Positions 10,930-22,900 of a stretch of DNA of 64,000 nucleotides are shown one piece after another. The position numbers and the translations under genes were made by a program. This stretch comes from Lytechinus variegatus. Taxonomy: Eukaryota; Echinodermata; Echinoidea; Temnopleuroida; Toxopneustidae. Position 1 is the stretch's first letter. Every line of letters begins with the position of its first letter. The notes under the pieces were generated by a model. The model had not been told where the DNA came from and searched no databases. It worked only from the letters and a program-made list of their open reading frames with translations. The DNA lies in the NCBI RefSeq assembly GCF_018143015.1, contig NC_054742.1:56615195-56679194 (forward strand), written 5' to 3'.

Positions 10930-13900
10930 GTGAGTAATCTCTGAAAACATGATGCCAAGCCAATGTAACTCTGTGTCAATATTGCTACGAGTACGGTGTA
11001 CAGCCATATTCTGAACTGAAACTGAATGAGCTAGTTTGAGTATGTGAGATGCGTATTTGCCTGGGTCCTGAGGGGGGGGGGGGGGAGGATTCAAATATAT
11101 TGCTGTTCACACGCGTGACCAAGACATTTCTAAGCACCCCCTAAAAACGAGTATTTCTCCGTGTGTGCAAAATAACCCCCTAAACAAGTTTTTCGCAGGC
11201 TTTATTTACGGTACACATTTTGGCCTGTAAACAAGATGTCGCCAAAATATGACCTTGGGGGAAACAGGGAAAAAACATACCCTACACATGTTTGGCTAGT
11301 CTTTAAAAAAAGCTTTTGGGAAAAACACACCCTAAATACGTTTGACCCTCACCCTGCGATTGATTGACCATTGACCAGTCTTTCAATTAAAATCAACCTT
11401 TTCTTGAAAATCAGTGTTTTTGATACCCTTAACATGCTTAACAAGTCCTAGCGCGGACCGCATCCCAAACTGAAAAAAAACCCCACCCCTTTAAACTTTT
11501 TTTTGTCGTGCGTGTGTACAGCAATATATTTGAACCCCCCCCCCCCCGGTACCTGGGTCTGGGAGTAGGGAATTCACTTACCAGTTTACACACCTGTAAA
11601 TACAAGTCTAATCTTGTCTGTGTAGATCTAGCCTTCTACATGTATGAGGTTGTGATAAGGAATGAGAGAAGTGCACATTTCTAAGCCAGAAATCATGGAT
11701 GATCTAAAATTCTAGAGAGGATGTTTGTCAGAGCTCTTCTCTGCACTGTCATACATTATCAAAGGTTCAAACCCCACCATTGGTGTTTATTTTTATAGTG
11801 ACATGCAAATGAAAAGTCGATAATGTCCCCCACTCAATATTTCAATTTTTATAGATTTGACAAGGACCAACCTGACTGAACCATAAATGTTAATTTACAA
11901 TGTAGGCCTATGGAGGAAAAAAACTTTGTTTTGCAGGACAATTAGGAGAAAATTAAATTATTTCATATCTCATATGACAAAATACAAAAGAAATAATGAG
12001 TGGGGTATGTCATCAGTCACCTCATTTGCATAGCGACTGAGATGTACATACAACAGTTTTGTGAAATAGAGCAAACCTTTGAAATGTCATCACTTCCTTA
12101 TTTCACATCTGATTTCAATGAAATTTCTAGTGTTATCCTTGTTGGATTTTTCTCTTTATATTCAAATAAACTTGTTTTTGGGTGGAATGTGGACTTGTCC
12201 TTTAATGGCATATTACATTGGACTGAGAGTGAGATGTGAATATGCAGTATGTCACTAGACAGAGACGTGTACCGCAGTATTGTGGAAGGTCAGGGGTCAG
12301 GGGGCAGGTCAAGGTTAATGTACTCCATTTTGGATTTGAGCAAAAACAAAAAGTATGAAATTTTACAGGAGCATGGGAATCTGATGCTGGCACATTGTGA
12401 CTGTGTTTTGGGTTTACTGTTCATATTTTTGTGTGTACAACTAATTCTGTATCCATGGAGCTACCCCAGACTTTACTTATCAGTATGAATGTATTGGGTA
12501 TTATCACAAATTATCTTTGTCTCTTTTGTTAATGTTGATATTTGAGTATAATGGTCTAGTTTCTATAATCTTCAAAGAGCTCTGCAGCCTTTCTCACACC
12601 CGTTCTCATTACGCTTTCTAAAACTAGTTTACTGGAAACTGATTCAGGAAACCACTTTGGAAGATCGCTTTGCTAGCGTTCTCACTTGATCACACGAAAG
12701 TGGTTTTCAAAATCACTTCACGTAAAGCGCTCTTGTTGCTATGGAAACGCTCTCAGTGGGGTGAGACGTTTCGCGCGAAATTCGAAACTGCAGCATAGGC
12801 ATTCTACACCTGTTGTGTGGATTAGCGCGCTCAAAATGTGCAAAGATCGCTTCCCGAAGAACGGTTTTGTCCTCACTTATGCTAAAACCAGTTTAACGAG
12901 GCAAAGTGATCTTGAAAACTACATCGCGAGGTGGTTTTCCAAACTGGTTTGGAAGATCGCTTCCAAGACCGCTTTGACCGTTCTCACTACGCGTTAAACT
13001 AGTTTCCAGTAAACTAGTTTTAGGAACGTAGTGAGAACAGCCTCATAGGTGAGTTAGAACCTGATCAATGGGGATTGAGGTAAAAAATCTTGTGTGAATC
13101 ACATACAGTATTCCTCATAACATCTTAATTAGAATTTCAGTCTTGTATTAATCTAGATTTTAAATGACAAATGTAAAGAAATCATTAAATATTGATAAAC
13201 CTTATTTTGATGGTCTGATTTGGCATTTTTGACAGGTGTTTTTTTATATTAATTTTTATGTTTTTCAGATATTTAATTGATGCATAATTATGGAAATACA
13301 GGTTGGCCACTCAGTAAGTGGCAGCGGTGGGATACAATTTCCAAACTTAAAGCATTAAGGAGTAAGGCTATGTATTGTCTACCAATCATAAGGGAGGGGG
13401 GGGGGGCAATATGTGATCACTAATGGTGTCAGCGGTGGGATACATTTTCCAAACTTAAAAGCATTAAAAGCAGGAATAGTATGTATTGTCTACCAATTAT
13501 AAGGGGGGGGGGGGGGGGATTGGTGGGATACAATTTCCAAACGTAAAGCATTAAGTAGTAAGGCTATGTATTGTCTACCAATCATAAGGGGGGGGGGCAA
13601 TATGTGATCACTAATGGTGGCAGCGTTGGGATACAATTTCCAAACTTAAAGCATTAAAAGCAGTATGGCTATGTATTGTCTACCAATCATAAGGGGGGGG
13701 GGGGCAATAGTGATCACTAATGGTGGCAGCGGTGGGTTACATTTTCCAAACTTAAAAGCATTAAAAGCAGGAATAGTATGTATTGTCTACCAATCATAAG
13801 GGGTGGGGGGGGGGGTAATGTGCTCACCAATGGTGGCATTGGTGGGATACAATTTCCAAACTTAAAGCATTAAGTAGTAAGGCTATGTATTGTCTACCAA

Positions 13901-16900
13901 TCATAGGGGGGGGGGTGGCAATATGTGATCACTAATGGTGGCAGCGGTGGGATACAATATCCAAACTTAAAGCATTAAAAGCAGGAATAGTATGTATTGT
14001 CTACCAATCATAAGGGGTGGGTGGGGGGGGGGGTATGTGATCACCAATGGTGGCAGCGGTGGGATAAAATTTCCCAACTTAAAGCATTAAGCAGTAAGGC
14101 TATGTATTGTCTACCAATCTTAAGGGGGGATATGTGATCACTTATGTTAGCAGCAGTGGAATTTAAGCAGGATGAGGCCATGAATTGTCTACCTATCACT
14201 GATGGTGGCAGCAGTGGGATACAATTTCCAAAAAGCAGTCAGGCTATGTATTGTCTACCAATCATAAGGGGGGGGGGGTGGTCACTATACTCACTAATGG
14301 TGGCAGCAGTGGGATAAATTTCCATACTTAATGCATGAAGCACTAAGGCATTGTATTGTCCAATGTCCACCAATCATAAGGTGGGGGGCAGCAATATGTT
14401 ATCACTTATGGTGGCAGCAGTGGGATACAAGCAGTGAAGGCTAAAAATATGTAATGTCAAAAAGTATTAAATATGTAAAGTCAGAAAAGTAGAATGAAAG
14501 GCTGCATACATCTACAGTCTCCAGATTAAAGCATGTATATGTTCGAGAATTTTTATTTTTCATAACCCTCTTATTTCTTGATGGACTTTCATCAGACTTT
14601 CACCAATACTTCTCTGACCTTTTCTGCTTTAACTAGAACCAGGTTAGTGTCATGTTGAACTTCCCCTTTAACATTTTATATGTTATTATTCGTTTGATCT
14701 GCTATTCCTAGGTTGTCACGCTTTTAAGCTTTGCTTTCATGACCACCCTTGCAACCATCTTATTCATTTTGTAACAGAAAATACCACTGAAATTGTTTAT
14801 TTATATGTATGGTGCATTTGATGATTTCAAACGAGATTATTTGTACATCATCATAATGTCGAATTTGAAATATGTATTTTCTTGTCTAGACTTTTGTTTA
14901 TAAAAATGTTGCAATTTTTTTTTTAAATAAATGATTTTGTTTTTAATTATTGATATGCTATCACATCCTATTCATATATTTGTTATTATTTTAAGTTATC
15001 ATTGTATGATTAGATGATGATTGTCAATGTTATCATCGCTGCCATTTTCATTATTTTCGTCGTCATGACCATCATCATCGTCATTAATATCACTCTTTCT
15101 TTCATTTTCATTAATAGACGGTTGCTAGCAATCCAACTTCTTATTCATATTTTGTATAGTTTTTACCTTGCATAAATATTGGATTGCCATAATAAAAAAC
15201 ATGAACAAGTATAGGCATTATGATAATATGTTTCCAGTGACTTATTTCGAAGCAAAAAATTCATTGAAATTATGCCGGAGTGGGGTTGGAAGGGGGTAAC
15301 ACTAACCCCCTGCCCCCTAGCGTGCATAGACCTCTATTTCCTACTGTGACCACACCCACAATTTCTATGTACTCTGCATCCTCATATCAGATGTTAATGT
15401 ATTTTTTTCGAGGAAGTTAAATCTGCAAGAATAAAAACTATGGCATGGTACCTTGTGTAATTTCAAAATGCTGGAATCGTCCGATGTTTCTTTAAATAAA
15501 TCTTGAAAACAGACTGTACTGGAAAAACCACTGGGGCGGATCTATCAGGGAGGGGGGGGGGGGGGCGCCTGGATCCGGATGATTTTTTTTTCTCCGGTGG
15601 TGTAAATTCCCCTTTCCTCTTTTTGCTTGTTGGGAAAATTTTTGATGGGAAATCTCCACGGGTCGTCGAAAAAAAGGCGGCGTCTATTTCTTGCTTCTGC
15701 TATGCAAGCGAGACAAAATGATCTCAGCTTATGAATTGTGATGATCAAATTGTTACGTAACAGGAGAAAAAAGGGACAAAAGGAAAGAGAGAAAAGAGAA
15801 AAGAAAGGAAGGAAAGGGGGTGGAAGTAATAAGAAGAAAAAGAAGAAGGAAAACGAAGAAAATAGAAGAATGAAAAGAAAAAGAATAGAAGAATATACCG
15901 GTATATATAGTTTAAATTTCGGCATGATTTTAAACATGTGATTTCATATTCCATGAACCGAGACACATTATGGTGACATGAATGCATGTTACAAAATTAC
16001 GATCAGAGACCATTTCAAGTCAACAATCTCGAACTATACGTAATAAAGCATTGTTGTGCAGCTGCTTCCAAATATTTTTACAAGAAAAAATAAAAGATAT
16101 ATACTCATGGTCATGAAGTTCTGTTCGCGAGCAGAAAAAGGAGGTACGCACTCCCAAATAGAAAAAAAGTTGTGGGGGCAACCGGGCAAGGCACTCAACC
16201 ACTGTATCCATGTATGATTTTAAAAAGAAATTTGAAGATTATTTTGAACGTATTGATTCATAATCGATAAAAAATTAATGATTGAATGACCTCAAAAGGT
16301 CAAGCGAATTTAAAATCCATACTTTGTTGTTCGAAATAGACATGACATACTCTGAAATTTTACTTTATTGATCGTGGGTCCGGCTATAGCCGCTGTGCAG
16401 CGCCAGATCAGCAGCAACTCCCACGTCTTTCAACGTCTTTTGGTTTGACTCGACCGAGGTTTGAACTCCCGACCTCCCGGTTGTGAGACGGACGCTCTGC
16501 CAACTGAGCCAACACCGATTCAGGTCAAATGACTGAAGAAAATAATGACTTTAAAATTTCACAATCTATTCGATCAAATTTAAGAGACTGTATAATGTGT
16601 TTTCTGTTTCTCAGAAAACAAGACACATGTTCTCGTATCCAAGTCATTTCACGTGAATGACAATTTGAATAATCATGATTATTGATAAGACTTATACCGT
16701 GCGTATATATATATATATATTCATTCATTCTCATAAATGCCATAGAAAACTGATCCGCTCGGCGTTCCACTCCCCAATTATTTTAAGCATTTCATGTTTT
16801 GCAATGCATGTATAATTATGTCTACTTCTTATTTTCTCAATAGGCAAATGACCTGACTACATTTCTAATTAGTTAATAAAATGTCGATTTGATTCTTTAA

Positions 16901-19900
16901 AAAATGATAGCGAGTGCAAACCTACAGGGGCGGATCCAGCCTTCGCCAATAGGGGGGGGGGCGGATTGTTTTTCAGCCACATTTTCCCCAATCGGTCGCT
17001 CGAAGTTAATTTTTGTTTGTTTCTTTGAAAGGTTAGTCCTAATAATCACTTCTAAGATTATATATATTCATATAGTATCATAAGCCTTAATTAGAAAGTG
17101 CGAGCGCGAAGCACGAGCTTTTTTGTTTATTTTATGTATTTTGTCTTAAAACTTAAACATTTTGGGCAATGTTTGTGATCCTAAACGAGGTGTGTATCCA
17201 ACCAAATAATTGCTGCGAGCGAAGCGCATGCAAGCAGAAATTTCTAATATGCGTTTTGATCTGATACAAAAAGGATCTGTTAAAGGCAGCTTGTTAGCCG
17301 TGAAAACGTTACATATTTCAACTATCAAATACCGCAAGCGCGAGCTGAAAATTTTGACATTTTTACCTGAAGAATGGAAAACGATAAGTATATAACTAAA
17401 TAATTGATGCGAGTGCAAAGCGCGAGCAGAAAATCTTTTTTATTTCTAATATACCTTTTGATCTGATGAAAAAGATCTGTTAACGGCTGCTTATTAGCCA
17501 TGAAGACGTTACATAATTATTTTAACTATCAAGCGAGCGCGAAGCGCGAGCTGAAAATTTTGACATTTCTACCTGAAGAATGGAAATTCTAAGCACTTTT
17601 TATAATCGTGAAAAGGATAATAGGCCTATAACTTAACAATTGATGCTAGCGCGAGCGGAAACATTCTGGGGCGGTAGTCTGAGGTCATTTTATCTTTTTA
17701 AAATTTTTATTTTATCTCTTAAAATGAAATTGGTATTCTGAGAAGACATTTTATCCCTCAGATAAAATTTGAAATTTTATCTTTGGTATAAATAGGTGTG
17801 TCTTACAAAGATAAAATGAAGATAAAATTGTTCTCAGAATACCAATTCGGAGAGACTTTAAGGGTATTTATCTCACTGATTTTAACGGAGAAAAAATATT
17901 TTATTTTATCTGAGATAAAATGGATCTCAGAATACCACCCCGGACACTCTTCATGTTTTGTATAAAAGGATGAGTAATTGGAAAGTTTCCTACATTAATA
18001 ATGCGAGCGCAAGGCGCGAGCAGACAATTTTTGATTTTGTGATCTGAAACTGGATAAAGAGTTAAATAGAGAACAAGCTGCGTATTTGAATAAACACGTG
18101 TTTCAGATTTCGACATAGAAATACCTATCTTGCCATAAAAATCAAGAAATCGAACGCAAAGTGCGAGCTAAAATATTATTCCGATCTGAAAAAGGGTCAA
18201 TTTAAGCTCTGTATTTCAAGCGCTTTGCGGAAAAATTGTGAGATGGATATGGATCACAGTTTAAAAAGAGCTAATATCATGAATATGTTTCATTATTATT
18301 ATTTTGAGTTTTTACATAGGACCGGGAATTCTATAAGGACATTATTTTCATCGTATTAACATGAGGACTATCTTCCTATTTCCCTTCCAAAGCACGAGAG
18401 CGCAAAATCTGTATTATGGCCTGAAAACTGGACATTATTTTAAAGCACTTTTGTAATTATGAATAAGATACATGAGTTAATATCTTTCAACGATCAATGC
18501 GAGCGGAAATCGTGAGCCGAACTTTGTTATAAACTGTCATGAAATGGGGATTTTAAGTAGTTTGTTTTAGAATTGATATTGAGATTTACATAACTCACCA
18601 ATCAAAACGCAAGCGTGCAGCGCTGGCTGATATGTTTTGACAATCTGACCTGAATAGGGATGTTTTGATAACTTTATAGAATACAGGAAATCGATACCCG
18701 ACAAGGTACCTGACAAATCCAATTTTGTGAGCTCGCAGCGCAAGCAGAAAATGTCAATATTCAGACCACAAAAGATACATTTTGAGAGAGCACTTTTTAA
18801 AAATCAATTTGTAAATCAAACAAAATAATGAAAGTTTAAATTCCGAGCTTAAAACGTTTTGTATGTTGACTTCAAAATTTGATATTTTAAATTCCATATT
18901 GAGCAAGATATGTAAATCTCCTAAAAGGAAATGCAAGCGCAAAGCGAGAGCGAAAATATTATATCCCGACCATGATGAAAGATTTTTTTTTATTATTTTC
19001 CAAGTCTTCCCCTCGTCTTATTTTATTCACTCGTCTTCCTCCTTTTATGTTTCCCCTTCTTTATTTACTCCTCTCTTTTCCTTTCTTGTTTTTCTTCCTT
19101 TCCCTTTTTTTGCTCGACAATAAGGGGGGGGCGGGCCCCCCGGGCCCCCTGGATCCGCCTATGGACCTACTTTGTATATATTGATCGAGCCAGGAGCGGA
19201 TCCAGATAAGGGCACATCCGGCCCATGCCCCCCTTTTTTAGAGACATAAAAAATATATGTTAGGGGAATATGTCCTGCATACACATTTTTTTTCTTGTCA
19301 CATTTTTCCTGGAAAAAAGAGTGGGCCTCCATTTTGTAGCAAAACCACCTTTGTTTTGCTTGTCAAATTTTTATTGATGTAAATCATTGATTGGGAGTGA
19401 AGACCCTTGGGAAATCCTGGATCCGACCCCAAGGGATTTTTTTAAAATACCCCCCATATATCACTGATGCGTTTTGTCTTTGTCAGCAAGATTTCCCTTG
19501 ACGAAAGTAGACTAATTATTGTTCTTAATCTGTGTAAATGCTGTCCTGAATCCAAGGTTCTGTCGGTTGATTTGAGAATGTGGTTTTTATTAAAAATGTA
19601 TGAAGCGCATTTTGCCATGTCGTGGTACCCCCCCCCCCCCCCCCCGGCCGTGGCCCATCCCAGCCCCATCCCTCCTTGCGTTTCTTGCAATCAAAGTCTT
19701 GGATAAAAATTGGATTTTCCGTGAAAAATTCACGGGAAAATCTCCTTTTCTTAACTCGACTTCCTATAAGCGTAAGTAATTGATTATTCTATTTTTGTGG
19801 GGGGGGGTGGAGGGGTCTTTTCTTTATCTTTAAAAAAAAATTAATCGATCGCTGGCTTTGTCGCTTTAGCCATGGACCTGGTAGGTCCATACTTCAGCTT

Positions 19901-22900
19901 TTGATCAGAGGAGAAAAAAAATGACAGACGATAGGTGACCTTTGACCTCAGCTTAAGTCTGTGAAAACTGATTGCCTGTCTGTGACGAACCTCCATATGT
20001 TCGGAGATTGAATACCATTTCTCGCTAAATTCCTACTTGTCTTCTGTGGCTCTAAGCAATTATTAATGTCTCTAGATATTTGAGGTTTCAGATTCGTTGC
20101 ATTTTTTAAGCAAGGATGAATGGTAAGGCGGAAAATTTTATCGCATTTTAGTTGTTAAAATTTTCCGCTGTGTGAGCTTATTGCGGATGCCCCAATACCG
20201 GTACGACTGCGTGTGTATAGAATGAGATCGAGATCCATTTCGGCCTGATTTTTGTCATGCATGTGTGTGCAGTGTGTGACTGCTAGTGCTACTGGCTGCT
20301 GGTGTTTGTGGCTGGGCGCTTGTGCATAACCTAAATCTTATTTTGTCATAAAAATGGCTTGCTAAGTCAATCATGCTGCTGCCATTTAATCTGACAGACC
20401 ATGTGAATGTTTGGTCTTTTTGTAATATCAAAACAGCAAGTCAACATAAACATTGTCTTGATTAAAAAGTCATCCAGTCGGTCCAGATTTGAACGTTGCA
20501 TTGAATGATGGGGGGACCTGTCTAAAAAGCTAACGCTAGGCCTACGCACTTTGTTTACAAACTATTAACACTGTGCCAATTTTAAGATTTGAACAAGTTA
20601 TCTTTCACTAATTTGTGTAGACAGGAATAACCGTCATTTCTGATGATTTCAACAATTTCTGAGATTTTACGATGGTGAGCAGAGCCAACGTAGTTCAGCG
20701 GAACAACCAAAATACAGAGACTGAAGCTTTTGGTCTGTAATTTGTGGCAAACATTCTAAAGATCATTAACCAAGATGAAAATGTCATATAATTTGTTATC
20801 CATTATGACTTCGTTGACGACTGGGAGATCTACAGGATTACCTCACTCCCGTATACCAGATGATGATGATGAGTGCATAGCTTTAGGACCCCTTGTACAT
20901 CGGGCAGCAAAATTAAGAGGTGTAATTCGGAAAACATGGCAGGATTTTCGTATTTGTCAGTTTGTGAGTTTTTATGATTCACAAACCTGTTCCATCCAAA
21001 ATCTTTTAAGAAACCAGGCTGACCAGTATGGCTTCCAACAAGTTTGCTTCTTCAGCTCCCAATCAAAGTGTGGCTTATGCATCTTCATTTTTCAGTGTTG
21101 CCAACCAGAAATAGAAATTGAATATATCCTTAAAACAAAATCCTTGGAAAGAAATTTTTATTTGTCTCAGATAACTATTTTTTTTAAATTCCCTTATCAA
21201 TGTTCTCTTCTATTCTCTTTCCTACAGTTGCAATGTTCTTGAATACGCTCACTCCCAAATTTTATGTGGCGCTGACAGGGACTTCATCTCTCATCTCTGG
21301 CTTGATTCTGGTAAATTTTTATATTTTTTCATTAGAGAATGTTAGAAAACTAGGACTAGACCATTTTTGAAAATTGAATCATTGTTGTACTATCAAATGT
21401 AATTCAGTAACAAACTTTCCACCTGGGGAAATGATTATAAGTTATGAAAACTTCCACTGAACTGTACTTAACATCTTATTGCATCATCAACAGAAAAGTG
21501 TTAATTTTGTTTTGTTGTATGATTTGTAGTACAATTTTTTTGGTATGCCATATTCAGTTGTTTTATTTTTGTTATGGAGATCATTGATTAGATTTATTTT
21601 GAAATATCAGAATTAGTATTACCAGACATGTTGGTTCAATAGTACACTTACATGTAGAAGGGCAGAGGTTGTTTGATATCTGGCTAAGAAATGCATGTGT
21701 TTTCTGTTACATGTTTGGTTCCATGACATTTGCTCCGGCGACAGTTGCTCCACTCTAAATTCCACACACTAATTTGATGACCAACTTCAACTCTGGGTAC
21801 AACACTATTCCCTACCCTAACCCTAAGCCAAACATAAAACCCTATTGCATCCCTAACCCTAGATCTTAGACGAAGTTAAGACCGGAGCAATTGTCGCAGG
21901 AGCAAATGTGTGTCACCTCTATTATCCCTTAATTGCCGTGATTTATTTTTGCAAAAATATATTAGCAAATAAATAATTGTATGAATTATTATTTAAGTTT
22001 AGTTTAAAAAATTCTTCAAACTTTATTTAAATGATAATGTTCTGTATTTAAATTTGTAATTTGCAGTTATATGAGGAAGAGATGGAAGGAAGGTAGGGGA
22101 GTCCAATCTACATGAAGCTAAATTTGCTTTTTATAAGAAAAAGCTGTAATTATGAATGTTTCTACTTTTCTGTCCAATTAATAGATCTTTGAATGGTGGT
22201 ACTTCCGTAAATATGGAACATCGTTTATTGAGCAGGTGTCACTTAACCACTTGTCCCCTTGGTTAGGAGGTGCAGAGAATGGGGGAGGGACTTCTACTGG
22301 GCAACAGTCACCACCTGGTAAATATATATTCACGTCAGGGCTCTGTGATATAATGCTTAGCTATTGATCATAGGGCTGAATTTCATTATTGAATTAATTG
22401 ATTATTGTGTATGATCAATAGTAATAATGAGCTCCCCGATCAATCACTAAGGTTATGTTACATACCCTGTTCAGGAAAATACTAAGTGACAAATATTACA
22501 CAGGGTTTACATTGGTCGGGAAATTTATGGAATGTATACCGTATGTAGTTAAGATACATAAATTGAAAGATAATCCACTAATATCAGTCTATAGAAAGCA
22601 ATCTATTTCATACACACCAAATAAAACGCATGCGAAACCAGTGTGTCATCAATGTGCAGCAATTATGATTGTAGCAATAATTGCTAATGGCACCTATGTT
22701 AAGATGAGACTAGTTAACATACAGGTCAAGTGTGTGAGAAGGAACCGCACAGCCTGTACCATGTTTTCAAATTCATCTCTTCAAGTTTATATGAAAGTCC
22801 TTTCCTACAATTCAGATAAATAAGGAAAGATGTGTTCAATACTTCAATATGTAACAGTAATACTATTAAGAGCCCTAGAGGAAAAAAAAGGTCCTACATG

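Noticed and set aside
15545-15937. Phe/Leu/Ser-rich and Lys/Glu-rich open frames on opposite strands
   Set aside because: They are products of a purine-rich tract at the edge of a mobile element.
20775-21242. 155-codon open frame upstream of and overlapping ST7 exon 2
   Set aside because: It has no recognisable motif and reads the exon 2 start in another frame; the true N-terminus is the exon at 10776.
22455-22823. 122-codon open frame in ST7 intron 3
   Set aside because: It has no family resemblance, no splice context and AT-rich random composition.
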